Of a stretch of 64,000 bases of DNA, positions 23,001 to 35,613 are shown in pieces. The stretch comes from Antitrichia curtipendula (taxonomy: Eukaryota; Streptophyta; Bryopsida; Hypnales; Leucodontaceae): contig OX579638.1 of assembly GCA_951230915.1 (NCBI GenBank), forward strand, positions 27,856,696-27,920,695. Reading direction: 5' to 3'. The position numbers were made by a program, and so were the translations under genes. Under the pieces are notes generated by a model that saw nothing but the letters and a program-made list of their open reading frames with translations, had not been told where the DNA came from and searched no databases. Each line of letters opens with the position of its first letter. Position 1 is the first letter of the stretch.

Positions 23001-23590
23001 AGGATATTTCAAGTGTTGAATTTTGAGGTGGTAAAGTGAGCTGGAGTCTTGTCAATCTCTGCCGGTATTAAAATTTTGGAATGAGGTTCAGTTGGGCTCC
23101 AGTTTTCAGTCTAGGCAACTCAGCTTGGCTTCAGATTTCACTCGGGAGACTCGAGATTACTCCCGTTTCAGGAACTTCATGGAAAGATCTTTGCCGTGAT
23201 TCATGGACAGGTCTCCGTATGGTCATAGTGATCCCTGTGGCACTGTTGATGGCTTGTGGGTTATGGATTGTAGGTTTAAAGAATCATGGACTTATGGATT
23301 TTAGACAGCATCATAAACAGAATCTTTGGTCATGATTGATAGGGAGGTCTTCCTATAGTATGGTCACAGTGAAGGGAAGCCGTTGAATGTGGCTTACCTG
23401 GTTTCGTTTGGATTTTGGATTTTTAGGGTTTTTTAGGGTTTAGGGTTTAAGTGGCGCGAGTGCAAGTTTCCTGTAGTGAGAGTGGTGGGGGCAGACTAGG
23501 GCTTCGAAAGTAATCTCTCAATCAAGAAGCTGCAATTTCAGCAATTCAACTCAAGTGTACACCAAGGGCTTTTTTTCATTTTTACGAAGT
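23001..23590. other. Intergenic; telomere-like TTTAGGG runs
   Basis: No gene supported. A short run of TTTAGGG/TTTTTAGGG units lies at 23424-23451, and a similar one at 21158-21178 within the chitinase intron-2 region side. These match the plant telomere repeat and the telo-box motif but are only two or three units long. Confidence 0.4.
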
Positions 23591-24049
23591 TGGCAAAAGT
23601 GGCAATATATAATGTTAAAGTGGTGCTTCAAATTTCAATATTCATATACATATTGGATAGAAAATATCACATTAGCACATATCACATAAACATAATTCTA
23701 GTGATTTTCATCCACGAAATAATCTGGTGATTTTATCCCCAAATTTTTTTTTAATTCAAAGTTTTACGGCAAAAAACTTCATGGTTTGTTGCCTTTTTTT
23801 AACCAAATTATTTGTTCTAGCACTATAATGCCCCCACCCCCCCACCCCCCAAGGCTCTGATGTACAGGGCAAGCGTAGCTTGATACGATGTCTACAACAA
23901 GCATCTCAAGTCTGGATTTCAATGAACTACAATTCTGAATTTGGTATGCAATTTCAAAGTAGGAATTACCAACAACAACTCACCCATTTGTACTTACTAG
24001 CAAGTGATACAAGTATGGCTAGGTTAATCCCTAAACAACATACAAAGTG

Positions 24050-24610
24050 TTCTCCATAATTGATAATTTAAGAAAAATCATCATAAAGTATTATTTTGAA
24101 GAATATTTTTGAATTGATATATAAATAAGAATTGTAGATTCCATCCTTATGCTTATATTCACCAATGCTATTACTAATAGTTTTTTTATAAATTTTGAAA
24201 GGGAAATTCTTAAATTCCTTTTAAATTTGATTATTAGCAAAAAATTATCATTTTTTGAATAAAATTTGTTGGAATGAATTTGAAATGAGGTTATTTTGAC
24301 ATGGTGATTTTTTGAAATCTTTTGTGCTCTTTAAATCTATGACTTCATTTTTGGAAATTCAATTTTGAACTACTATAAAATCAATGTAATTTTGGCTTGG
24401 TCAAACACTTGACATACTGCACATTTGTAATTTAAAAAAAATATGTCCTCTAGTAACATGCACCAAATACAACCATTAGATAGGACAACAACTTGATATA
24501 GTATCTCCACAAATTAGGATGACTTTCATTCAAGCAGTATTGAAAAAAACACGTGAATTTGAATCTATGCATTGTCCCAAAAATGAATATAAGGGTTTGA
24601 GGTAGGAGGT
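24050..24610 (+). repeat. Dispersed repeat shared with 39165-39715
   Basis: Ordered blocks match the second copy: 'ATTCACCAATGCTATT', a GAATTTTGAAAGG(G/A)AAATT segment, 'TTTTTTGAAAT', 'AATTTTGGCTTGGTCAA', and 'TATCTCCACAAATTAGGATG'. About 560 bp and clearly related, with many substitutions. Confidence 0.6.
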
Positions 24611-25374
24611 ACTAATTCTATGCATGCTCTAAGAATTGTTCCTATAATCATACCATAAAATGATACTATAATATTGTAAAATAATCCATATAAGGATGTA
24701 GAGTTTATGTTCAATGGTATTGGGCCTTTTAGAAGTTGAAGATGGTCAATTTTTGGACCATTCCATGAGAATCTATGACTATAGTGGTAACAATAATAAA
24801 GTTCTTATAATTCTTTCATTTTGTAGTAGAAAGTTGTCAAGGCATGTGCGCCAAGCTTTGGTTCATAGTGTATGTAGCATGGAGACCATTGACAATCAAG
24901 CCAACACACATTTTGTAATTTTTGTTGCACCATTCAAGGATTGGTGCTTGATTTTTATTGATGTCATCTATAAACATCAATAGCATCTTGTGACAAATGC
25001 TTTTAGAAAATCATATGTAATTCAATGTGTTTGAAAAAAAGTTTGGAAAAAATTGCATTTGAATACACTTTCTCTCTTTCTACTTTGTAAATTTTTGCTA
25101 TGTTGCTCAGACCATAGTGTCGAACTAGGAAAGCAAAAGTGCTCTTAGATGAATAGTTTTTGTACATCCTACTTTAAGTGGTCTACATTCTAATGTTTCA
25201 GTGTCCTCTTTTAAATACTACTAGATTGCACCCCAAAAAAAATTGGCTAAAAAATGGCAAAAAAGTTGTAAATTTTTTTGCTTGATGCTGCATTTAACTA
25301 TTTTTGGACTTTCAAAGGGTCCAGAATTAATAATAGAATAAAAAATGGTCATTTGGAGATAATGCAAAACATCA

Positions 25375-25470
25375 TGAGATCTATATAAAACATTGGGAGA
25401 TCAATACAAAACATCTGAAGATCTATACAAACATCTGGAGATCTCCAGATGTTATTATCTGGAGATTTTT
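25375..25470. repeat. Short minisatellite with a perfect 24-bp palindrome
   Basis: Four imperfect units of about 20 bp with the core ACATCTGGAGATC(T)ATAC. The last unit ends in a perfect palindrome at 25430-25453, centred on GGAGATCTCC. A further TCTGGAGATTT follows. Non-coding; it sits near the right end of the 2.1-kb element. Confidence 0.65.
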
Positions 25471-25694
25471 GAATGTTTTGTCCAAAATTCACGTGAAAGT
25501 CCAAAAGTAGTTAAATGTGGCATCTTGAAACTTTAAATGAAGATAAAATAAAATTGTAAATGAAATCACCAGATTATGGATGAAAACAGAATTAGAGACA
25601 TGTGATATGTGCAAGTGTGATATACTCTATCCAATATTGGGATGAATGTTGAAATTTGGAGCACCATTATAACATTTTATATTGCCACTTTGGC

Positions 25695-27262
25695 ACTTTA
25701 TAAACAAATATAAATATAAAAGCCTTAGATACTATTGTATCTAGTTAGATTATAGACTAAGGTGAAAACATCCATTCTCATCCTTGTACGCATTCATGCA
25801 CCCTAAATCTCCACTGCACCGTCCCCAAACTTCGATTAAAATGTCCTTGAAAAGCGTCATTGTATTGTCTCCATGCATAACTGTGATTGGTTGACTGATG
25901 ATTTTTTGAGATTTTGGTTTTAGATCCACCTACATGATGGTTTCAATAGTCTAAGGAGCTTCGACTTTGAAAAATCATAGAAATTACATGCCATATTCCA
26001 AAAATCTATTTTTTTTTTCCTTCTAAATTCTTGATTTTCAATTGCTAATACTACAAAAAAAATATTATTTTTAGGATAAGGTACCTCCACCTATCATGCT
26101 GTAGTGCTTATTTTGGCGTTTTGGGGGGGCTTCCACCGTATGTATGATAATTATTAGTACCCACTGTATGGGAGTAATTTCCGTTGCTTCCCTAAAAAGC
26201 CTGAACCGATTGTCAATTCGGCATTCGGCAATAAAATATGGACCAACGAATCATGAATTTGCGAATCTCGTTGAGTGGAAACTTGATTGAAATTTGATTC
26301 CATTCCATCTCGATTCCCAAATGGGTCGGGGCCCAGGCCGTGGGGCACCGCCGCTGTTCTATACCATATACTGAAACTGTACTTGCAACAAACACATCAT
26401 CACTTTGATATTTCTACTGTAGCAATTCACCAGTTCTTTAGACTACGGCACATGTTTTCTGACGCCACTGCTGATGTGGCCACATTGGAAGGCAGGTAGC
26501 AGATGGCACACGCTTGGGAAACTGGAATGGAAATCAATTCGATGCATGACTGACTGACTGACTTGGAAGATCGATGTCACGGGGGGGGGGAAAGATTTCG
26601 ATCGATGCTGCCCTCGATGCTAGCTAGCTGCTCCCACAGGAGGCGGGGTGAGTTAAGCTGAAAATGAAATTCAATAGAAAACGCATGCAAAACATGTGAC
26701 ATTCATCTGTATTACTTTTCAGAAACTGTGGCAAATGTTGTGCAGTGCAAATGACCACCTCGTGTGGATCGGCCGGCTTACTTAGAGCCATGCTCGATCA
26801 TGGCCATTTCTAACAGCCTAAATTTTTCTTTTTCGTAAGTTGACATTCTATTCCAAAACTAGGAGCGGCCCACTTGTATTCCATCAAGTGAACGTTTCTT
26901 TGAACTTGTCCACTATAGTATGATACGTGAGATGACGATGATGAGTCAATCTGCACGCCTTTGGCCACGTAGTATGTATGTAAACTTGTGGGGCCATTTC
27001 AGTCGTACGCTTCCTATCATAGGCTGATCAGTGATCACCAAGTTCGCGGTTTCAACTGTATTTCCTAAAACTGAAATCCTATGATAGAGTGTTTGGCTAT
27101 CCCTGCCGTGGCGCTTATCTGGAAAGACTCTTCAAAGGGAGAAACGTGGTGGACTGTAGAATGTTCAGAGTTGAGCAATCGAAAAGATAGAACTTGCATG
27201 CATACTTGGAGTCCATGTCTACGTTGCAGCTTTGGTTGCACTGTCAACTGGGGGACAACCGA
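25695..27262. other. Intergenic, 3' side of the SAUR gene
   Basis: No gene supported. Contains a TGAC microsatellite at about 26546-26563 and a G homopolymer at 26581-26590. The short frames at 26154-26499 on both strands overlap each other and show no family resemblance. Confidence 0.4.
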
Positions 27263-27637
27263 TTAGAAGCTGTAATTGACATTCCCCCCACTCTCCAATT
27301 GCCACAGCAACTTCTCGAAGAGCCCCGCCTCGCAGGCAATTCGCAAGCCACCTCCAGTTTCAAACCCATACTCCTCTTCACTCTTGCGTAGCAGCTCACG
27401 AAACACACGCTTGTACAGGAACCCCGTCTGGATGACAAACCGCCGCTTCTCCGGGCCAACGTAGACTGCCAAGCAACCTTCGGGAACATCAGCGGGAGCA
27501 TCACCATCATCGTCCCAGTAGTCGCTTCTCCCAGACCAACAGGTTGTGCTCTGCATCTTCGCCAGAGCTTCTCCGGGTTCGGGTTCGACTCGCACGTAAT
27601 ACTTCTGCACCAATTTCCCTACCTTCCTAGACACCAT
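27263..27637 (-). CDS. SAUR-family auxin-responsive protein
   Basis: Intronless frame of 124 residues. SAUR proteins are small plant-specific regulators; the well-studied ones inhibit PP2C.D phosphatases and so activate plasma-membrane proton pumps during auxin-driven expansion. The SAUR core is residues 51-115: VPEGCLAVYVG at 51-61, KRRFVI at 64-69, FLYKRVFRELL at 73-83, the SEEEYGFE block at 86-93, and LFEKLLWQL at 106-114. The N-terminal 50 residues are a variable acidic segment, as usual. Lack of introns and size are typical. The start is the only in-frame methionine before the core with reasonable context. The 3' end has no overlap with a neighbour. Auxin induction is not shown by the sequence; I found no clear pair of TGTCTC elements close upstream. 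Confidence 0.93.
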   Translation of the reverse strand: MVSRKVGKLVQKYYVRVEPEPGEALAKMQSTTCWSGRSDYWDDDGDAPADVPEGCLAVYVGPEKRRFVIQTGFLYKRVFRELLRKSEEEYGFETGGGLRIACEAGLFEKLLWQLESGGNVNYSF

Positions 27638-28960
27638 TGTGGCTTACACAATAACGAGAAGAAGAAAAATCAATGTCTTACTGAGAAAGTTGGGATCCCA
27701 GTGGTAAGATTACTGAGCTTTTGAGTGTAGGAACTAATAAGTCAGTTTTCCCAGATTTACGTTGACGTCCTTGTACGCCCTACTCAGTGATTCAAAGCTA
27801 TGAACCGTCATAAACCTTGCAATGAATATTAACACGAGGTGCCGAATCAATGACTTCGACTCTGAAAGGCAGACATAGTGAAGCAGATCGTGGAGGGTTT
27901 ACTATGCAGATCATCAGGCCGGAAAGGTGATTTCTAGGACATTCCACGAAGTAGTACGAACTAAGACTGGATCTACAGCTCAACTGATTTCTGTGTTTGT
28001 AACTCTCTACTTCAACATCGAGGAAGGGCTATGAAATTCTTGTGCCGCTCCCTTTGTCAGATTCGAACCTTGAACAAACAGACTCTTAATGTAAACCGGC
28101 TCCCACAAGGAAACTTACTCGAATTGTTCCTCTCTCTCTCTCTCTCACTAAAGTTAACCAGGAGCTAGCCAAGCAGGGGAGCAGGAGGAGTTTGAGAATG
28201 ATCGGTAAAAACAAGAGCTCTGCCGAAGTTTAAAACACGCGTGTACAAAAAGAAGCTGTATTTGCAACTAGTCCCACTAAGAGATGTCGAGAATGAGATT
28301 TCAACTCAATATTTCAATCAATCGAACTGCAGGAAAACCACAAGAAAAGCACTCCGATCTACAGACACGGCACAAACAAACACCATCCACTCTGCAAAGC
28401 GGAAAGAAAAATGGGTTCGGAGAGGGCGGCTAGCTAGCTAGTTGTGTGTGCAATCGGGAAGTGAGAGTGTGCATGTCACGAATCCAGGCAGAGACTGATT
28501 TATACTGAGATCAGCTTGAAGGTTCGGTGGAGGAAGACACAACTGAAACTCAAGGAATGCTGCAAAGAAACAGCCTCTAAAGCTTACGTTCGATTGAAAC
28601 AAAGATACTCTTTTCGAGACACCTGGAAAATTACGTTGAAAAAAATAATAATTCCCAAGCCACTAGCTAAGTTCGTGATATATAAATATAATGGGAGTCT
28701 GGCCACTTTTCCTGCTTCTCTCTGACTTCAAGTTCTCTTTCTGGACAGTACTGCGGTAAGCTTATCTCAACTTACTAGCATCGTTTTTTGGGGACCAAGC
28801 AAGGCGCCAAGTTGGCCCCGTGCTGATGTGCATCTGAAGAAGAGTGCAAGTCTCTTTTGGAGCGCAGCTTGCATGTAAGAGTCTGTCGTTGTTCAGGACC
28901 CACTCACTGAGCTAGACGTGTGCCCACATTTCTTTTCAGGTGCATCTGAAGATACGCTTA
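27638..28960. other. 5' flank of SAUR, with a CT microsatellite
   Basis: Upstream of the SAUR gene on the minus strand. A CT dinucleotide run at 28129-28146 reads as GA repeats on the SAUR strand, a common feature of plant 5' regions. A TATAAATATAA-like stretch lies at 28679-28690 but is over 1 kb from the start codon, so I do not assign it as the TATA box. Confidence 0.4.
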
Positions 28961-30779
28961 TATTACGGTCTTTGGTCTTTGAAAGATGCAATCGATGCAG
29001 GATGTCGATTTGGAATGGCCCGAATAAACAAGCCATGGAAAAAGCCAAGGAAGGAAGGATGGTTTTGCTGCATGCACGTCTTCAAGTGGATTCATGTGAG
29101 CTGGTACGTTACACCAGTTCAAATCATTGGTCTTTGGTCCACTCAGGGAATCCACCCAAAATCCACCCAACTCCAGAAGAATTGGTGAACGATTAAATAT
29201 ATAAAATGTGTGACCCCCATTTTCAACCCAGGGCCTAAAATAGTATGTAACTATGCCTAAAATATATGTATTATTTCACTTGCATCTTGAGAGAAGGAAG
29301 TATACACTGAGTAGAATTGCACTGGTTAGACCTCATCTCAGTTCCATCCTTATCATGCATGTACCCAAGGGATACATTTTCAAGACAAAAATGTTCACGG
29401 CATGTACATGAAGGTGGAATTCTAATTTGGGTGGTAATAAATAGGCTAGTCCACCTAGTTAGTGTGGAGCCTAAACCAAAATTCCTTCTTCACTATTGAT
29501 GCAATTACAATACCCAATCCACCCGTGGCCCATTGAAACCTCGATGTTGGAGGTATGGATTGGTTCAACCCGGCATGACATTAACAATCCTACATTTGGG
29601 GTTTTGCTTGAGTGGAAATATTGTTGGTAATCCACTAGGCCTAAACCAAGTAGGGGAGGTGCAAGGTACAACACGCAAGTTTTTTTTTGTCACAATGCAT
29701 TGGAAGGCATCGTTTGATAAAACTTGAAATATATCTATGATAAATGCACATATTGAATATGAAGTGGAGGACAAATTTTAGAAGACCAAGGCTATTTAGG
29801 CTACACAGTCACCGCCAACCCTTCAAAAAATCTTCTAAAAGTTCAAAACTGAGAAGTTTAATCCAATGAGTACTTTATCATAGTACATAGTGTATACTAA
29901 ATTTAGAAATCTCATTGATAGCAATTGTAATAATTTTCAAAAAAATTAATGTAAGTCTTGTAAATTACAAAGATTGTATTTTTATATTCATAATATTTTA
30001 GGATTTTATACATTTTAATATTAGTATGCTTTGATAATCAAAGTTTTGGATTAGTTTTTAAGGATTAAAAATAATAATATATTTCACTTTTCATTTTTTT
30101 AAGTGTTCATTTGATTCAAATTATGAGGTGGAAGTAGTCTTGAATTTTGTGATGAAGGTCATGAATTAGTCGTGCCAAAATGGTGGGTATATTGTAGTGC
30201 AAACTTTAGTGCAAAGATCCATATTTGGATGCAATACTAGTGCAAATCAAGCATTTTTATGCACCTTTGAATACTTGATGGGACTTTAAATATTGTAGTT
30301 TGCAATTGCCTATGAAGAAATTGAGTTAAGCCAGGGTAGATTATGAGCATGAGTAGAGAAGGAAAGTATGGCAAATTGTCTAGAAAGGAAGCCATCGAGA
30401 AATTCATTAATTATGTGTCATTGATTTTGTGAATTAGAGTGCTTATTGTATTTTTTTTTCAATATAGATGACACAACTCTCAATTATTGATGCTCTACTA
30501 AGATTAACTTTGAAAGTGAATATATCTCTATTTTAGGGCCAAAATTTTATACTTTCACTTCAATATACATTCTCTTCTAATTGCTAAAAAACATGTAATT
30601 TTACAATGTACATATATAGTCTTTGTTAACTTGTAAAGAATAATTGTCCACTGAGTGGACAATTGGAAACTTGGGTAGGTTACAATGAAGTCAATTTTGA
30701 GCAGATGAAAGTGAATCCTTATCAAATATGCACATTTTTGTAAGCTTCTTAAAAATATAATTCTTTTTCAAATTAGGTG
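28961..30779. other. Intergenic, no supported gene
   Basis: Several open frames of 60-90 codons overlap on both strands at 28918-29196 and 29471-29774. None resembles a known family and none has exon-like borders. The sequence becomes strongly AT-rich after 29800. Confidence 0.4.
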
Positions 30780-31600
30780 CCTAAGTCAAAAGTTATAGAG
30801 CTTAGAAGTTTAGGAACACCTTGGGCAATGTGCTAATAGAGAGAGCAAGCAATTGGGCAAGCAATCATGCAAACTGCAAAGTTTCTTCCATTGACTTTGA
30901 ACACTTATATCTTGCAATTTATAAAGTTGAATGGTTTGCAATTTTTTCCATACATTCTTATAGTAGTATAGAGAAATAATATGTGGTTGAATGTGAATTT
31001 TTTTTCCAATTTTCTTTGAATGCACTAAATGTTAATTTGAGAATAATTTTAGAACCATTAGCTCAAATTCTAGAACATATTCATGAGATTTATTTTTTTA
31101 TTTTTATTTTTTGAGTACTTGAATTAGAGAAGTAACAATTATTGTTGATTTTTGGAATTTTGATTCTTCCAAAATATAAGTTCTCTAGAAAAAATTGAAA
31201 TCTTGCCTAGTAATTGTTTGTTTTTTTACATCCTTTGAATGCAAGATTTTTTGTGTATGTTAGACACCTCCGTTGTCTTTGAAAATTAGCATGCAAGTAA
31301 CTAACATAGCTATGTATCCAATAGTCTAAGTTCCAAAGTTGAATAGTCCTTCCTTCTCCACGAAATTGACTCAATCTATGTTGACCTTGTTTGATAGGGT
31401 ACAAAATTCGACCTCATAGATCTTGCAATCTATATGGTCAAATGGTCTATAATATTTTTTACAAATTTCTATAGTAATCTAGTAAAATTTGAATAGTTAA
31501 AAGCTTGAAAAATAATTTTATACTTCATTTATTCTTAATGCATTAGAAAGTGGCAATTTTTTATACTTTTTGTGAAAAATAGTCAAAGAGCTTTAGAGGA
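30780..31600 (+). repeat. Decayed relic of the TTAA element family
   Basis: Retains the order of the family's blocks in mutated form: AAGTCAAAAGTTATAGAG at about 30784, ACACTTATATCTTGCAATTT at about 30900, TTTTTTCCATACATTCTTAT, and a right-end-like GTCAAAGAGCTTTAGAGGAT near 31583. Termini are not intact. Confidence 0.5.
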
Positions 31601-32710
31601 TAAATGCAATACATTAGGTAGTAAATGCAATAGGTGGAAATTATAGATGGGATACCTAGGATTATTTAGAGAAGGCTTGTCCAATAGATTTCTATTGGTA
31701 TTTATACATGAAACCTTGTAAGAAAGTAAGTGACATTTTTGACTTCTTGACATTCTATTTTAAGTTGGCAACTCTTGGTACTGTATTCTAACATATACCA
31801 TACCTAGCAACTTTCATTCATCCACCCTATTTTGTCATTCAAAATCATTTCGCATAATACAAAATATAATTGGCATTTTTTATCTTCCATAATGAACATT
31901 CAATTCTTGTGCAATTCCAGTCAAACATACCAAATTTGGGTTTCAAAAAAGCAAGATTTCATTTTAGGTGAATTGTTTCATTTAATATTTATAGTTTTCC
32001 ATGATAATTGATTGAATAATATTGGTGATTAAATTTTTTTAATTTGATTGCATATATACGTAGGAAACATCCATATACACATCTTTCATATTAAAAGAAC
32101 ACCCCATTAGGTGATAAAAATATGATCTATGAAAAAATCAATTTGAGGTGTCGTATGACCAAATTTTGTAAAATAGATATCAATCTATATTTTAATCCCA
32201 AAGACACTTTGCTACCAATATCCTATAAAGTTATTTTTTAGTAAAAAAAAACCTTGCAAAATAGGCATGAGCATGATTGCAATTAGCATAGCATTACTCA
32301 ATAAGGCTACTACACAATCCAAGAAGCGAAATATAAAAGTATTCAATATGCAGCAAACGACGTGGGAAGAAGAAAGAAGAAAGTTGCATTGACAAGTCAA
32401 AACAAATAGGAAAAATTCAACAAGAAGATCAGTAGCAAATTGGACCACTCACAATTTAATTTGTACTAAAAACATGGATCATTTTAGATGATCTTTTTCA
32501 ATGACACCCAATGTTTCTTTATTGACAAGACAAGTTTACAAGTCGGGCTAGGAAGTATGATAGCAGTCCCTTCAAATTTATTGCCATTCAGCGTCTGTTG
32601 TAATAGGCTGAGTAAGTTTATCACCAAATAAGCAACCTGAAGACATCCAGCTCCACGTCAAAATTTAATGTGACGAAATGTCAGAGGTTGGAGGTCCATC
32701 AAGTGCCGAT
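31601..32710. other. Intergenic, no supported gene
   Basis: AT-rich sequence without a convincing gene. The stretch 32510-32710 is less AT-rich and includes a phrase like 'GACATCCAGCTCCACGTC'; it could be part of an old gene or UTR, but no frame is preserved. Confidence 0.35.
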
Positions 32711-32714
32711 TTAA

Positions 32715-33649
32715 CCCCTAAAGGACCAAACACCGTTTTTTGACAACATAGCGATTTTGGGCAGCTCACTATGACCGTAATTTTTCTTTTTTTTCTTTGA
32801 AATTTTCACATACGATGTGCCCGAGGAGTAGCTTTAAGGTCCAACAATTTTCGTAACTTTTGACTACATGGTTAAAAAGTTATTGCATGATATGTCATTT
32901 TCATTGGTCGGCGGGCAGCCAGGGCAGCAAAACAAACTTATTTAAAAATCACTTTTAAAAAAAACTAAAATTTGAAATTGGTTCTTTAGATTTATATGTA
33001 CGTGGAAGGCTTTGAATCATTCCATTCTGATCAATGAGTCAAAAGTTATGAGGGTTCTTAGTTTGAGGGTAGTTATGGAATCTCTACTCTAAAATAAACT
33101 TTGAAGTCCTTTATTTAACTCGATTTTCAATATTTTTGAAAAAAAATAAAAACATTGGGTGTAGATTGTTTATTACAACATTACAATCGTTGGGATTGGC
33201 ATTTTTCAATTTCATAAATAAATTCTTGACAATTTAGTGTTTTGAATCATTCTCTACCTCTTCCTACTTACTATTTTTCTCCTATATGTTGTACAATTCC
33301 AAATGATCTGAAAATTTTCAAGCATGTAGCCAACTTGCCTTGAAGAATAAATCCAAAGAGTAACCATCATTTTGGACATTTTTTCATACAAATGTGACCT
33401 TGTGAAGGGCAGCTGCCCGTTTTTTTGCAGGGACAAAAAAAAGATTTTTGTCAATTCAAACGCTATTATCTTGCAATTCACTATGCAGAAAATTCTGAAA
33501 TTTTTTCCACATCTTCTTAAACAAGTTGACTACAAGATCCTACAGTTACAAGTGTCCAAAAATGTTTATTTTCTAAAATTTGGCACTAGTATTAGAAATG
33601 GCAGTTTTAGAGTGGTTTTGGTGAAAACATAGTCAAAAACCTTTAGGGG
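32715..33649 (+). mobile_element. TTAA-flanked non-autonomous DNA element, copy D
   Basis: A 935-bp element with CCCCTAAAGGACC at the left and CCTTTAGGGG at the right, flanked by TTAA at 32711-32714 and 33650-33653. It matches copy B (8249-9182) almost base for base over long stretches. The match includes the left block up to GTAGCTTTAAGGTCC, the internal TTAA site that copy B used as target in copy A. This suggests recent mobility of the subfamily. No transposase. Confidence 0.9.
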
Positions 33650-33654
33650 TTAAG

Positions 33655-34008
33655 CTTTAATGGCTGGAAATTAATGTGGGGAGGGTTAGTCTTTCTGAAA
33701 TCAATATGTTTTTTTTTCAGTAAATTTTCCTTGAAAGACGAATGAAATTGACATGCAACCCAAGTCGTTTCCTACTTTATGGTGCTTTGTGGAATTTAGT
33801 TATGAAATTTTGAAAATTGAAATGCAATGGCTACCGAAAGCATTCACCTCCTAAAATGTACACTATTTTGCACGTTGCTGATGCCATCAAAAAGCAAAAG
33901 TAAAAAAATAAAAAATAAAAAATAAAAAATAAAAATCGTGTACATTTCAGAACGGAAGTGGACTTTTTTTTAGAGTCCAACTGAGCGCTTTATGGACCTC
34001 CTACCATT
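33655..34008 (-). mobile_element. AAGGTAGGAGG miniature element, copy 2
   Basis: Reverse-oriented copy ending TTTATGGACCTCCTACCAT. It has the family's AAATTTTCCTTGAAAGACGA segment, the 'GAAATGCAATGG' region and an internal GTGTACATTT block. It lies directly against the right TTAA of copy D. A TAAAA tandem run at about 33903-33936 interrupts its middle. Confidence 0.65.
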
Positions 34009-35282
34009 ACGGATAGTTTTCAGCAATTTATTGTCAAAAATGGTGTCATTGAAAGCTCCACACGGCTCCCTGTAAAAGCATTTGTACCAATCAGTGTTTC
34101 GTCCTTGCAACAAAACAAAACGAGGGAGATCAAGCCCCCCCACCCACCACCACCACCACCACCCATCGAGCCTCAAACTGCATCCGTCCTTCATTCCGTC
34201 CTTCATTTGTTAAAAAAAAAACTAAAAAAAAATGCATCCGTCAGTCATCTTGCAAATGTGTGCAAAGTGGTAAACTTGGGAACAAGGTCTTTTGATTTCA
34301 TGTCGGAAAAAACAAAGAATTCAAAAGCAGCCGCAGTCAGTTGAGAAACAGCAACCAACTACCGTAGTTATTTGTGTCTGACGGATGAAAAAAAAGAAGT
34401 GCGCAATCGAAATAGTACACCAAAATATTATCTGCCTCTGGGCCTCTTGTAGAAAGAGAAAAAATGAACGTCAATAAGTTTTTTTGCTACCAGCCGGAGT
34501 TGTCTGTATATTAATCCGGTTTTTATTTATTTTAAACTTGGACTAGTCAGTCTTACTAGTGGCTGCTCATTTAACTTAATTCCACCAGGGTATGCTGGAC
34601 TTAACTTATGTGATTCAGTTTCATAAAGTCTTAGCCAGTCACATGTCCAAAAACGCACTCAAGTGAAATTGAACTTGTCGTTGTTAGTGTGATTAAGTCA
34701 GTACAAAATAATGTATGATACACGGATCCGACAATGACTCTAATGAAGGTGTGAGGTTTAAGGGTGTAAGTTTGTACTTCATAGGCACTTGTGCTTATCC
34801 AATGACGACGCACCACATCATTGTGGATAATGACGATGATGAGAGGAGAGGGTTAATATGTCTAAGGTAGAGGTATTTATGACGGATAACTTAAGCATTT
34901 CAATCCATAGGATACGGGAAATTCATTGAGAAATTGAGCTCAATGTGTGAAATAAAGTTGAAGGAGAATGCAGAAAAAAGGAATTTTTTTTCTTCAAGAA
35001 TGAATATTTTATTCAATATAGCTGTGGATTTTTCATTTGGATCCATTCTGGTCTCGTAGATTCACCTGTTACGTTATGGTTAGCTTTGGCACTTCTTCCT
35101 AAGCAAGGAGGGAAAAGAGATGAGTGCATGAGAAGGTATAAACAAATAATCTTTCCCAATGAACAATACATCCAACTGGTCACCTTACAATAGGTCACCT
35201 TACAAAGCCATCACAAGAAGTTGTCTGAAATAGATACCTCTACCTTATACAACATGTGATTAATAATCCCATGTGGACATCT
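34009..35282. other. Intergenic; CCA microsatellite
   Basis: A CCA/CCACC run at 34138-34165 makes a spurious proline- or tryptophan-rich frame on each strand. No gene supported in the rest. Confidence 0.4.
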
Positions 35283-35613
35283 AAGGTAGGAGGTCCATAA
35301 ATTGCCCGGCAATTAAGAGTTGAAACTCAATTTGGAAAAAGTTTAACTTCTTGAAATATTTTTTAGTAAAATTTCCTTAAAAGACAAATGGGATTGGCAT
35401 CTAACTTCAACCATTTCATATTTTTTGGAACTTTGTGGAATTAGTTATGAATTTTTTATGTTGGAACACATGGATCACTAAAAGCGTCCACTTCCAAAAA
35501 TTGTATGCTACTTGTACATTGCTAGTACAATGGAAAAGAAACACATACAAATAGTGTACATTTGAGGAGTTATAAGTTTTCAGAGCCCAAGTGCTTTATA
35601 GACATCCTACCTT
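35283..35613 (+). mobile_element. AAGGTAGGAGG miniature element, copy 3
   Basis: A 331-bp unit from AAGGTAGGAGGTCCATAAAT to GACATCCTACCTT, flanked by TA-containing sequence on both sides (CTAAGG and CTTAAA). Internal GTACATTGCTAGTACA and AATAGTGTACATT blocks are as in the other copies. Non-coding. Confidence 0.75.

Larger units (their letters stand above)
23591..25694. mobile_element. 2.1-kb element with about 150-bp terminal inverted repeats
   Basis: The left 150 bp (from TGGCAAAAGTGGCAATATAT) and the right 150 bp (ending ATATTGCCACTTTGGCA) are inverted copies. Ordered matching blocks include 'TGGTGCTTCAAATTTCAATA' against its complement near 25655, 'TATCCAATAT' against 'ATATTGGATA', and the ATCACCAGATTA/AATCTGGTGAT pair. 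No transposase frame is evident. The interior 24050-24610 is shared with 39165-39715. Target duplication was not identified. Confidence 0.6.

Noticed and set aside
21158..23451. Interstitial telomere
   Set aside because: Only two or three TTTAGGG units at 21158 and 23424; too short, better seen as telo-box-like motifs.
33970..34344. Tryptophan-run and proline-run proteins
   Set aside because: Translations of a CCA microsatellite.
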